From the NCBI GenBank assembly GCA_903919065.1, contig CAIXHD010000265.1:1-40592 (forward strand): 40,592 nt of DNA. The letters are read 5' to 3'. The position numbers and the translations under genes were made by a program. The notes below the pieces were generated by a model. It searched no databases and was not told where the DNA came from. It saw only the letters and a program-made list of their open reading frames with translations. Shown here in pieces: positions 17,394 to 24,649 of the stretch (position 1 is the first letter of the stretch; each line of letters opens with the position of its first letter). The stretch comes from an uncultured Bacteroidota bacterium (GTDB lineage Bacteria > Bacteroidota > Bacteroidia > Bacteroidales > UBA12481).

Positions 17394-18752
17394 ATGTCTA
17401 ATAAACCGAATCTTTCAAGAAGGAATTTTTTGGGCCGCGCAGCAGCTGTCGGAGCTGTTGGGGCCATCAGTCCAGCTTTGATTACCTCGTGTGCACCAAA
17501 AGGTAAGACAAAGGTTGTTGAATATCTGAATTGTACTTTATTGGATAAAGCGCCCGATGGTCCGGAACTTAAGGCTGGTTTGATCGGCTGCGGCGGTCGC
17601 GGTAAAGGTGCAGCAATGAACTTTCTGAGTGCTGGTCCAAACCTTAAAATTACTGCTCTGGCAGATGTTTTCGTTGACAGACTTGAAGATGCCAGAACAC
17701 AGCTCAAGAATGACTGGAAGCAGGAGATAGCAGACGAAAACTGCTTTGTTGGATTTGATGCCTATGAAAAACTTCTGGCGACTGGCGTAGATGTAGTTAT
17801 TTTGGCAACACCACCATTTTTCAGGCCCATTCATTTTGAAGCTGCCGTACAGGCCAAAAAACATTGTTTTCTTGAAAAACCTGTTGCTACAGATGCAGCC
17901 GGAGCGCGGTCAATCATGGCCTCAGCAAAAAAAGCGGAAGCAATGGAGTTATCTGTCGTTACCGGAACACAGCGTCGTCATCAGCGCGACTATGTAGAGA
18001 TTTACAAGAAAGTTGCCGGCGGCGAAATTGGAGCAATTACCGGAGGCAATGTATACTGGAATCAGTCTAAATTGTGGCATACCAATCCTAAAGCTGAATG
18101 GACCGAGATGGAAGCCATGATTCGCAACTGGGTTAACTGGACCTGGTTATCAGGAGATCATATTGTAGAACAACATGTACACAATATTGATGTTGGATGC
18201 TGGTTCATGGGAACCCATCCGGTAAAAGCATTAGGTTTCGGATCGAGGCAGCGCAGGGTAACCGGCGATCAATATGATAGTTTCAGTGTTGATTATGTAT
18301 ATGAAGATGGCCGTCATATGCACAGTATGTGCCGTCAGATCAATGGTTGCGGCGGTGGTGTTTTCGAACGTTTCCAGGGCACGGAAGGAGCTGCTTTGCT
18401 TAATGGCAACAACATCAGATTGGTTGATCTGGCAGGAAAAGACATCTGGACATTCCCATATATAGTTGATGCACAAGGAAATAAGAGCATAGCACTTGGC
18501 CCATATGATCAGGAGCATGTCGACCTGGTGACTGCTATCCGGACAAATAAGCCAATCAATGAAGCTGAAAGTACGGCTATTTCCACCATGGTTGGAATCA
18601 TGGGAAGAATATCCGCCTATACCGGCAGAGAGGTAACTTATGATGAAATGATGAATTCAGATATGTACCTGGGACCCAAAACATTTGTTTTCGGACCAGT
18701 AACTGATGTCTCTAAAGAGGTACCTGTTCCGGGCGAAGCTTTTGTGGGATAA
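17394..18752 (+). CDS. Tat-exported Gfo/Idh/MocA family oxidoreductase, probable lipoprotein
   Basis: The 452-residue enzyme is an NAD(P)-type sugar oxidoreductase of the Gfo/Idh/MocA family, which usually oxidises or reduces a sugar hydroxyl. It carries a twin-arginine signal (SRRNFLG) ending in a lipobox-like LITSC (Cys33), so it is probably folded with its cofactor, exported and anchored. The Rossmann motif GLIGCGGRGKG (62-72) and the conserved EKP (161-163) are present, with the catalytic-side segment GDHIVEQHVHNIDV later. As an exported enzyme it cannot use free cytosolic NAD, so it may hold its cofactor tightly and need another electron acceptor. The cytochrome fusion just upstream is a candidate (inference). 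Confidence 0.9.
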   Translation: MSNKPNLSRRNFLGRAAAVGAVGAISPALITSCAPKGKTKVVEYLNCTLLDKAPDGPELKAGLIGCGGRGKGAAMNFLSAGPNLKITALADVFVDRLEDARTQLKNDWKQEIADENCFVGFDAYEKLLATGVDVVILATPPFFRPIHFEAAVQAKKHCFLEKPVATDAAGARSIMASAKKAEAMELSVVTGTQRRHQRDYVEIYKKVAGGEIGAITGGNVYWNQSKLWHTNPKAEWTEMEAMIRNWVNWTWLSGDHIVEQHVHNIDVGCWFMGTHPVKALGFGSRQRRVTGDQYDSFSVDYVYEDGRHMHSMCRQINGCGGGVFERFQGTEGAALLNGNNIRLVDLAGKDIWTFPYIVDAQGNKSIALGPYDQEHVDLVTAIRTNKPINEAESTAISTMVGIMGRISAYTGREVTYDEMMNSDMYLGPKTFVFGPVTDVSKEVPVPGEAFVG

Positions 18753-18764
18753 TAAGATCAATCC

Positions 18765-19790
18765 ATGGATCAGAAGAATAATTCAAGAAGGGGATTTATG
18801 AGGAAAGCAGCAGTTGCCATTGCAGCTGCTGCAGCCGCCCCGGCCCTATTGAAGGCACAAGGCTCAATTGAAGGCTCAGGGCAAAAGGCTCAAGGCTCAA
18901 GTGAAGGCTCAGGGCTCAAGGCTCAAGGAGAAGGCTCAGGGCTCAGGGCTCAAGGCTCAAGTGAAAGCACTGGACCATTCAGGCTTAAATATGCGCCGTC
19001 GATCGGAATGTTCAGGGCAACGGTCGGGAGCAACGATCTGATAGCCAATATCAGGTTTTGCAATGATCAGGGTTTCAGGGCAGTTTTTGACAATGGATTA
19101 ATGGACAGGTCGGTTGAGGATCAGGAAAAGATCGCCAATGAACTTGCGAAGCTCGGTATGGATTTAGGTCCTTTTGTTCTGTATGCTGATTTTGGGGTAA
19201 CATCTTTCGTTACAGCGGATCCTGAGAAGCGGGCAATGCTTATTGCAAGGATGAAGCAGGGAGTTGAGGTTGCCAAACGGACTAATGCAAAATGGGCTTT
19301 GGTGGTACCTGGCAGGTACGATGAAAGGTTGCATCTGGACTATCAGACTACCAATGTGATAGAAAATCTTCGTTATTGTGCGGAGATTTTTGAACCCGCC
19401 GGATTGACGATGGTTCTCGAACCATTAAATACTCTTCATGACCATCCCGGATTATTTTTAACCCGGGTACCCCAGGCATATGAAATCTGCAGGGCCGTTA
19501 ACAGTCCAAACATTAAAATTGTTAACGATCTTTATCATCAGCAGATATCCGAAGGGAACCTGATACCAAACATTGAAGCTTCTTACAGCGAAATCGGGGC
19601 TTTTCACCTCGGCGACAACCCAGGCAGGAATGAACCCACATCGGGTGAGATCAACTACAAGAATATTTTTAAATTCTTGTTCGAAAAGGGTTACAACGGA
19701 ACTCTCTGCATGGAGCATGGCAAGTCATTACAAGGGAAAGAAGGCGATGCCAGAGTGATTGAGGCATATCGGGAAGTTGATGCTTTTTAA
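18765..19790 (+). CDS. Tat-exported sugar-isomerase-like TIM barrel with a repeat-encoded linker
   Basis: The 341-residue protein belongs to the hydroxypyruvate isomerase / sugar phosphate isomerase-epimerase TIM-barrel family (AP endonuclease 2 fold). Family metal-site segments are visible: VLEPLN, VNDLYHQQ, FHLGDNPGRNEPTSGEINY and CMEHG. A twin-arginine signal (NSRRGFM, then an Ala-rich stretch) directs export. Residues 30-68 are a Ser/Gly/Ala/Gln-rich linker such as KAQGSSEGSG, encoded by heptamer repeats and absent from ordinary members. The gene lies 12 bases after the Gfo/Idh gene, so they are almost certainly cotranscribed. The pair may act in sequence on an oxidised sugar. The exact reaction is not known. 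Confidence 0.87.
   Translation: MDQKNNSRRGFMRKAAVAIAAAAAAPALLKAQGSIEGSGQKAQGSSEGSGLKAQGEGSGLRAQGSSESTGPFRLKYAPSIGMFRATVGSNDLIANIRFCNDQGFRAVFDNGLMDRSVEDQEKIANELAKLGMDLGPFVLYADFGVTSFVTADPEKRAMLIARMKQGVEVAKRTNAKWALVVPGRYDERLHLDYQTTNVIENLRYCAEIFEPAGLTMVLEPLNTLHDHPGLFLTRVPQAYEICRAVNSPNIKIVNDLYHQQISEGNLIPNIEASYSEIGAFHLGDNPGRNEPTSGEINYKNIFKFLFEKGYNGTLCMEHGKSLQGKEGDARVIEAYREVDAF
18851..18965 (+). repeat. AGGCTCA heptamer repeat translated in frame
   Basis: Eleven exact GGCTCA copies begin at 18861, 18873, 18887, 18894, 18906, 18913, 18920, 18933, 18940, 18947 and 18954. Most spacings are 7 bases, with a few of 12-14. The region codes for the linker of the TIM-barrel protein. Because the unit is 7 bases, gain or loss of a single unit would shift the reading frame. 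Confidence 0.9.
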
Positions 19791-19792
19791 CA

Positions 19793-19822
19793 TTGGAATC
19801 TGGTTAAACCGTTTTATCTTTA
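19793..19822 (+). promoter_or_regulatory. Bacteroidetes-type promoter for the unknown lipoprotein gene
   Basis: TTG at 19793-19795 and TATCTTTA at 19815-19822 are 19 bases apart. The -7 box has one mismatch to TAnnTTTG. It would start transcription about 10 bases before the ATG at 19839 and separates this gene from the preceding operon. Confidence 0.45.
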
Positions 19823-19838
19823 TACTAATGTTAATATC

Positions 19839-20669
19839 ATGAAGATGAAAAAGTTAGTTCCTGTTTTTTTTGCATTCAGCCTTGTTGCTTTTTCGGCATG
19901 TCAACATGAAAAAGTTGCGTTAACCCCTCAGACCATGAGTAAGGTTGAAGATCAGATCCTTAATACCGATCTTCTGGATGACGTACTTGATGAGGTTGAA
20001 TTTACTTCAGATGTTTGGTTCGGTGAATTGAAGTCAGGCTTTGAAGATTGCCGAACTGTTACCGTTAGGCCGATGGATCGTGTTACCTGGCCAAAGACCA
20101 TCACGATTGACTTTGGAACCGAAGGATGTATGGTTCGCGACAGTGTTTTCAAAAGGGGTAAAATCATCATCAACCAAAGCGGTCCTCAAAATGGGCGTGC
20201 CTGGACGAAGGTGATCACTTTTGAAGAATATTATGTTAATCGCCACAAGATCGAGGGCACTAATACGACCACTTTCAGCCGTGCTGATGGAGCGCCTACG
20301 TGGACTTCAACCATTACCCTGGGTCAGATAACCACTGCAGAAGGGGTTATCCGCACTCGACAGGCTGTTCATGTGAGGAAGCAGACCCGCGGAATTGATA
20401 CTACAACGGATCGCAATGATGATGCTTTTCAAATTACCGGGCATGCAACTGGAACCAGAGCCGATGGACAAGCTTTTTCATGGGTAATCACGGAACCTTT
20501 GCTCATCAGCAATAATTGCAGATGGATACGAAAAGGCGTTAAAATTCTGACACTTGAAGGAACAAGCGACATCACCATTGATTATGGCACCACCGAGTGT
20601 GACAATATTGCAACAATCACCCAAGACGGAGTGTCCAAAGAGATTACTTTGAGAGGTAGAAGACAATAG
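19839..20669 (+). CDS. lipoprotein of unknown function with a duplicated motif
   Basis: This 276-residue protein is not recognised. The signal peptide ends in a lipobox (AFSAC, Cys21), so it should be a lipoprotein. Two parts resemble each other: residues 71-115 (Cys71, TITIDFGTEGC, then RGKIIINQSG) and 227-273 (Cys227, DITIDYGTTEC, then DGVSKEITLRG). Each has two cysteines about 26 residues apart, so an internal domain duplication with a disulfide in each copy is plausible. The predicted structure is mostly beta. It has its own promoter and an intrinsic terminator. Confidence 0.75.
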   Translation: MKMKKLVPVFFAFSLVAFSACQHEKVALTPQTMSKVEDQILNTDLLDDVLDEVEFTSDVWFGELKSGFEDCRTVTVRPMDRVTWPKTITIDFGTEGCMVRDSVFKRGKIIINQSGPQNGRAWTKVITFEEYYVNRHKIEGTNTTTFSRADGAPTWTSTITLGQITTAEGVIRTRQAVHVRKQTRGIDTTTDRNDDAFQITGHATGTRADGQAFSWVITEPLLISNNCRWIRKGVKILTLEGTSDITIDYGTTECDNIATITQDGVSKEITLRGRRQ

Positions 20670-20686
20670 GTGTAAAACAAGTAAAT

Positions 20687-20719
20687 AAAAGGGCGATCCA
20701 ACCAGATCGCCCTTTTATT
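20687..20719. terminator. bidirectional intrinsic terminator
   Basis: AAAAGGGCGATC (20687-20698) pairs with GATCGCCCTTTT (20705-20716) around a six-base loop, followed by more T. It lies between two convergent lipoprotein genes and can serve both. Confidence 0.9.
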
Positions 20720-20724
20720 TTGCT

Positions 20725-23481
20725 TTAGTTTGCCCCAATTAGTTTGATGATTTCCTCCCCGATACCGATTTTATAACCAGAAGACAAGTAGGTTACTCTC
20801 CCATCCTTATCAATCATTATGACGATTGGAAACTGACCGGAAAGACTTTTACCGGTGACTTTCTCCAGTTCATTTAAAGAGAGAAGGTCAGGTAAGACAA
20901 CAAACCGTGATGTTGCCGGGAGATTTTTCCAGGATTCTGGGCTAAAGCCAGCTGGCAGTTTATTCTCAGGCACCATGAAAATAAAAGGACAGTTTAATTT
21001 ATCGATCTCTTTTTTTAGGGAGGCTAGATCCTGGAATATGTGTTTTGACGGTTCCTTGTCCGGATCGACCCAGCAAATAATTGACTGTTTGGCATCGAGA
21101 ATACCTTTCCACTGGAACGGTTTGCTATCCATTGATTTAACAGGCCAAACCGGGTTAAGTGACCCCAGCACTTCAGGAGCCTGACCTGACTTACGAAGAG
21201 TAATCACAAGCTCCTTCTGTTCCCCGCCTTTCATTTCAAAGAATGTCATGTTGCTTAGGACTTTCCCCCCGGGAATGCGATTGCCGGTAACCAACAGGTA
21301 AAAACCCTGGTCGAGAGTGAGTGGTCCTGCAAGAGGATCTCCAAAATTATCGGAGCCATAAGCAAGGGTATGATATTTTCCATGTTCGAACCGGGCCAGA
21401 GTGTAATGGGTTTCATATTGAGGCTTGACCGGATTGGAGGGATCACTGGACAGAATTAGTGTGGCAACGGACAAGGTTGAGGCAGATGCTCCATCAAAGT
21501 CAACATTATTCCAAACTGATTCAGCCCAATACTCAACTTCGAGAGTTCCAGGTTTCAGTCTGGCAGGAATCCCGAATGTCCGGAGACAAGCTACCGCAAA
21601 GATCTTCCGGGAATCGATATCAGCCACCCTTAGATTATATACGCCAACCGGAGTTAAGGGTGTATTATAATAATTTTCCGTGGTATAGATTTTAATATTC
21701 TGACGTATCCAATTGATCAGTTCATTTGGGTTCAGCCTAACCTGACCAACAAATTTTTGTCCGAATTTATCGGTTAAAAAATCCCGGTATGCAACGAGCA
21801 TTTCATTTGCAACGCGAGGGTTTAGGAGAGCTTCGAAAGGAAAGGCGCTTTCGGGGGATTTGGTGGTAAGGGAAGAAGTCCCCGCTTTTTGCAGGATGAC
21901 AGAAGAGGGTTTATCGATTTTGTATGATGTACCTGTGAGGTGATCGAGAAGGATTTCGGCTTTGGTATCACGCAGGTCTTTGTCGGCAATCAGAGCCAGA
22001 AGTTGCATGGCGACCGGCCGCAGATCCGGGCTTGCAGCTTTAAGAAAATACTCGATCTCGGTATAGTTACCCCGGCTGCGTGAAATAAAATTCCAAGTTT
22101 GATCAGGATCCAGATTAAGTGACTCCGCAAATTTCCTGGTCTGTTCCTCTGAACGAAATGTTTTCTCGTATGCTCCGCGGATGGAATCTTCCCTGCGAAG
22201 CGCCAGGTTATTTTTGTCGCGGCAATCGTTGGAGATCTGAAGGGGCTCGCGTTGAATTGGTGGGGTCATATCAATATCCACCTTGAGCGAAGAATAAGGA
22301 TTCTGATCGAGATTCAGTGTCAGTGTGTCAATATCAGCAACTGTAATTTTCTTATATCCAAACCGTTCACCCGCATAAGCCCAGACCACGAGATCACCAA
22401 AGCCGGTAAGGAAGCTGCATACCCCGTTATCATCGCTCTTTTTAACGGAGATCGGGTAATACTCTGCATAATTATACAATTGGAACTCAACCGTTGCATT
22501 TTTTTCAGGAACACCGGCAGCATTCATCACTTTTACATGAATTTCCTTTGTTGGTGCATAGGTTGTCAATGTATTCAGGAGAGCAAAATTGGATTCGCGG
22601 TTTTCAGCCCGCTCCTCGCCTTTATAATCACCGAAAGCCTTAGTATGAATAAGCATTGCGCGACGGGCAGGTTCGGTAAACCAACCGAGGTTTGGTACGC
22701 AATCAGGTTCACAAGCGCCCAGATAATACCACTTGCCATCGGCCCAAAACTCCACCCATGCATGATTGTCATCTGAATGGGCCCAGCGGGGAGTATAAAC
22801 CTGACGTGCAGGAATTGCCACTGCTCTGAGAGCCGCAACAGCAAAGGTTGACTCTTCGCCACAACGACCATAAGCAGTTCTTAATGAAGCCAATGGAGCA
22901 GATGTACGTCCATCGCTTCCACGATAGGTTACCTTTTCATGGCACCAGTGATTAACTTCAATGGCAGCATCTAGCATCGACATATTCTTTATCCGACTCT
23001 TGATTTCCCGGAAGAATACGATTCTTGCAGTATCCAGGTTTTCATTATTTACCCGATAAGGCAGAACAAAATGGCGGAACAAATCTTCAGGCACCGTTTT
23101 ACCCCAGGAAAAAGTATCACGTGCCGCCAGGCTCCACTGTACCTGTTTGAGAAAAAATTCCCCACTATAATCAGCCATATCGCTCAGAGGCATATATGCG
23201 TACAGGAATTTCAAGCCTTCCAATTCAGCAGGTATGAGCTTCCTGTCCATTACCCCAAACAATACGCTATCCCTGTTCATAGCTAGAGACTTTCTTTCAG
23301 CGAACTTAGCTTCAACCCTTTGACTATAAGCTGGATCAGAGTAAACATGAAACTTTGGCCCGCTGCAGGAGGAAAGGAGAACGCCGAACACCAGCAGAGC
23401 AAAATAGGTGAGGAGGTGAGGAGGAGAGGAGGTTAATGGAGTTAACGGAATTAAGGGAATTAAGGGAGTTCGGGTTCTCAT
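20725..23481 (-). CDS. transglutaminase-like domain lipoprotein
   Basis: The 918-residue protein has a lipobox (LLSSC, Cys39) after an unusual signal peptide. A transglutaminase-like domain (about 165-265) has the catalytic Cys207 in YGRCGEES, His240 in DNHAWVEFW and an acidic residue in GACEPD (258-260). An Ig-like beta segment follows (about 310-390). A second, degenerate transglutaminase-like stretch near residues 610-670 (KIFAVACLRTFGIPARL) lacks a clear triad, and a thioredoxin-like C-terminal part (about 790-918) has no CxxC pair. Such proteins may cleave or cross-link peptides or peptidoglycan in the periplasm, but the substrate is unknown. The N-terminal residues, PLIPLIPLTPLTSSPPHLL, are encoded by the repeat at 23407-23472. 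Confidence 0.82.
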   Translation of the reverse strand: MRTRTPLIPLIPLTPLTSSPPHLLTYFALLVFGVLLSSCSGPKFHVYSDPAYSQRVEAKFAERKSLAMNRDSVLFGVMDRKLIPAELEGLKFLYAYMPLSDMADYSGEFFLKQVQWSLAARDTFSWGKTVPEDLFRHFVLPYRVNNENLDTARIVFFREIKSRIKNMSMLDAAIEVNHWCHEKVTYRGSDGRTSAPLASLRTAYGRCGEESTFAVAALRAVAIPARQVYTPRWAHSDDNHAWVEFWADGKWYYLGACEPDCVPNLGWFTEPARRAMLIHTKAFGDYKGEERAENRESNFALLNTLTTYAPTKEIHVKVMNAAGVPEKNATVEFQLYNYAEYYPISVKKSDDNGVCSFLTGFGDLVVWAYAGERFGYKKITVADIDTLTLNLDQNPYSSLKVDIDMTPPIQREPLQISNDCRDKNNLALRREDSIRGAYEKTFRSEEQTRKFAESLNLDPDQTWNFISRSRGNYTEIEYFLKAASPDLRPVAMQLLALIADKDLRDTKAEILLDHLTGTSYKIDKPSSVILQKAGTSSLTTKSPESAFPFEALLNPRVANEMLVAYRDFLTDKFGQKFVGQVRLNPNELINWIRQNIKIYTTENYYNTPLTPVGVYNLRVADIDSRKIFAVACLRTFGIPARLKPGTLEVEYWAESVWNNVDFDGASASTLSVATLILSSDPSNPVKPQYETHYTLARFEHGKYHTLAYGSDNFGDPLAGPLTLDQGFYLLVTGNRIPGGKVLSNMTFFEMKGGEQKELVITLRKSGQAPEVLGSLNPVWPVKSMDSKPFQWKGILDAKQSIICWVDPDKEPSKHIFQDLASLKKEIDKLNCPFIFMVPENKLPAGFSPESWKNLPATSRFVVLPDLLSLNELEKVTGKSLSGQFPIVIMIDKDGRVTYLSSGYKIGIGEEIIKLIGAN
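23407..23472. repeat. compound GGTGAGGA / GGAATTAAG repeat in a signal-peptide coding region
   Basis: Two degenerate tandem arrays adjoin. Bases 23407-23437 repeat GGTGAGGA and AGGAGG units; 23438-23470 repeat units of about nine bases (GGAGTTAAC, GGAATTAAG, GGAATTAAG, GGAGTT). On the minus strand they encode the Pro/Leu/Ile/Thr-rich start of the transglutaminase-like lipoprotein. Confidence 0.85.
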
Positions 23482-23498
23482 GGCAGGTTATAATTTAC

Positions 23499-23547
23499 AA
23501 ATCAATATATTAGAATATCATCAAATCAACATATCAGCTCATCATTT
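23499..23547. repeat. AT-rich degenerate ATCA/TGAT-type repeat upstream of the aromatic operon
   Basis: The stretch is built from variants of ATCAACATATCA and ATCATCAAATCA. The exact 12-mer ATCATCAAATCA (23517-23528) is the reverse complement of TGATTTGATGAT at 27754-27765 in the gap between the DAHP synthase gene and aroA. Apart from this repeat and the attenuator that follows, the 313-bp gap 23482-23794 holds nothing else I can see. Confidence 0.6.
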
Positions 23548-23579
23548 TAATGGTTGAAAATACAATTTTTACTATTTCG

Positions 23580-23610
23580 TTGGTTTATTCATAATCGGTT
23601 TCTATTTTTG
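23580..23610 (+). promoter_or_regulatory. Bacteroidetes-type promoter of the aromatic amino acid operon
   Basis: TTG at 23580-23582 and the perfect TATTTTTG box at 23603-23610 are 20 bases apart. The predicted start near 23617 leaves a leader of about 14 bases before the ATG of the attenuator peptide at 23631, the ideal layout for transcription attenuation. Confidence 0.65.
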
Positions 23611-23630
23611 TGGCCTGATCGCAAATAATT

Positions 23631-23723
23631 ATGCAAGCATTTTCCGGAGTGTATTATTTTTTCTTTTTCTACCTCGGCTTTTATTTTAAAAGCTCGACCG
23701 GGAATGCCGTGATCATAAATTAG
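23631..23723 (+). CDS. Phe/Tyr-rich attenuator leader peptide
   Basis: This 30-codon ORF begins MQAFSGVYYFFFFYLGFYFK and ends with ten ordinary residues before TAG at 23721-23723. Seven Phe and four Tyr codons are present, ten of them in codons 8-19. No function as a protein is expected; like the E. coli pheA leader, it would sense the supply of charged Phe (and Tyr) tRNA by ribosome stalling. It follows a consensus promoter and precedes a terminator 26 bases after its stop. Downstream lies the pheA-tyrA-aroA-aroC operon whose products make these very amino acids. Confidence 0.82.
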   Translation: MQAFSGVYYFFFFYLGFYFKSSTGNAVIIN

Positions 23724-23758
23724 TAAAATATAAAGATCAAAATAGGCGAATCCCGGTC
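23677..23758 (+). promoter_or_regulatory. attenuator: competing antiterminator pairing in the aromatic operon leader
   Basis: Three alternative pairings can be read. Within the leader ORF, GCTTTT (23677-23682) pairs with AAAAGC (23688-23693). GACCGGGA (23696-23703), in leader codons 22-25, is exactly complementary to TCCCGGTC (23751-23758), most of which is the 5' arm of the terminator. A ribosome stalled in the Phe/Tyr codons would leave GACCGGGA free to capture the terminator arm and allow readthrough. A ribosome that reaches the stop codon would cover or pass it and let the terminator form. This is inferred from the sequence and not modelled thermodynamically. Confidence 0.72.
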
Positions 23759-23777
23759 CACAAAGGCCGGGATTTTT
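23749..23777 (+). terminator. intrinsic terminator of the aromatic operon attenuator
   Basis: AATCCCGG (23749-23756) pairs with CCGGGATT (23767-23774) around a ten-base loop, and a T-run ends at 23777. It lies 17 bases before the pheA ATG and after the leader ORF, so it can only act on the operon's own transcript. Confidence 0.8.
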
Positions 23778-23794
23778 GTATTTAAGCAAAACAG

Positions 23795-24649
23795 ATGAAA
23801 GACTCCAAGACCATCAGAGTGGCGATACAAGGGATAGCAGGATCATTTCATGATCAGGCTTCGAGGGAATATTTTCCTGACAAGGCAGTTGAGCTTGTAC
23901 CTTGCGAGGCATTCGAAGATTTATTCGAAGCAGTAAAGGCAGGACGGGCAGATGTAGCGGTCATGGCAATTGAAAACACGGTAGCAGGATCGCTTTTACC
24001 GAATTATGCGTTGCTCAGGGCTTCGGGGTTTACGATTTTTGGTGAAATATTTTTACATATCAGCCAGCATTTGATGGCATTACCAGGTCAATCAATAGAA
24101 AACATCACCGAGGCGCATTCCCATTACATGGCTATTGCGCAGACACGAAATTTCTTCAGGGCTTATCCCGGCATAAAGCTTATTGAAGCTGATGACACTG
24201 CAGCAAGCGCCAAGCGTGTCGCTGAAAATGGTTTAACAAATCAGGCAGCAATTGCTGGTGAACATGCTGCAGAAATGTACGGACTGGAAATCCTGGCTCG
24301 CAATATCGAGACCAACCAAAGAAACTTCACCAGGTTCCTGCTGATTTACAAGCCCAATGGCGTACATCCTTTCCAGGCAGAAAATCCGGACAAGGCATCA
24401 TTATCGTTTACACTACCGCATGCAACAGGAAGTTTGTCGCAGGTTCTGTCGATATTTTCATTTTACCGCATAAGCCTCACGAAGATTCAATCCATTCCAA
24501 TTTTAGGTCAGGAGTGGGAATATCATTTTCTCATAGATCTTACGTTTGATGATCCGGTGAGGTACGGGCAATCGCTTGATGCGATCCGACCATTGACTCA
24601 TGAACTGACCATATTGGGTGAATACATTCAGGGAAAACAAATCCAATGA
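23795..24649 (+). CDS. pheA: prephenate dehydratase
   Basis: This enzyme (EC 4.2.1.51) converts prephenate to phenylpyruvate, the committed step to phenylalanine. The 284-residue protein has the dehydratase domain (about 7-185) with the catalytic TRF motif at 179-181 and a C-terminal ACT regulatory domain (about 201-284) with GSLSQVLSIF. The usual ESRP of the ACT domain is replaced by KIQSIP, a form I recall from Bacteroidetes enzymes. No chorismate mutase is fused here; that activity is in the gene at 26660. The gene is the first after the attenuator and overlaps the next as ATGA. Confidence 0.95.
   Translation: MKDSKTIRVAIQGIAGSFHDQASREYFPDKAVELVPCEAFEDLFEAVKAGRADVAVMAIENTVAGSLLPNYALLRASGFTIFGEIFLHISQHLMALPGQSIENITEAHSHYMAIAQTRNFFRAYPGIKLIEADDTAASAKRVAENGLTNQAAIAGEHAAEMYGLEILARNIETNQRNFTRFLLIYKPNGVHPFQAENPDKASLSFTLPHATGSLSQVLSIFSFYRISLTKIQSIPILGQEWEYHFLIDLTFDDPVRYGQSLDAIRPLTHELTILGEYIQGKQIQ

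Noticed and set aside
18851-18965. Direct repeats considered as a CRISPR array
   Set aside because: Units are 7 bases in tandem without unique spacers and lie inside a coding frame; no cas genes are present.
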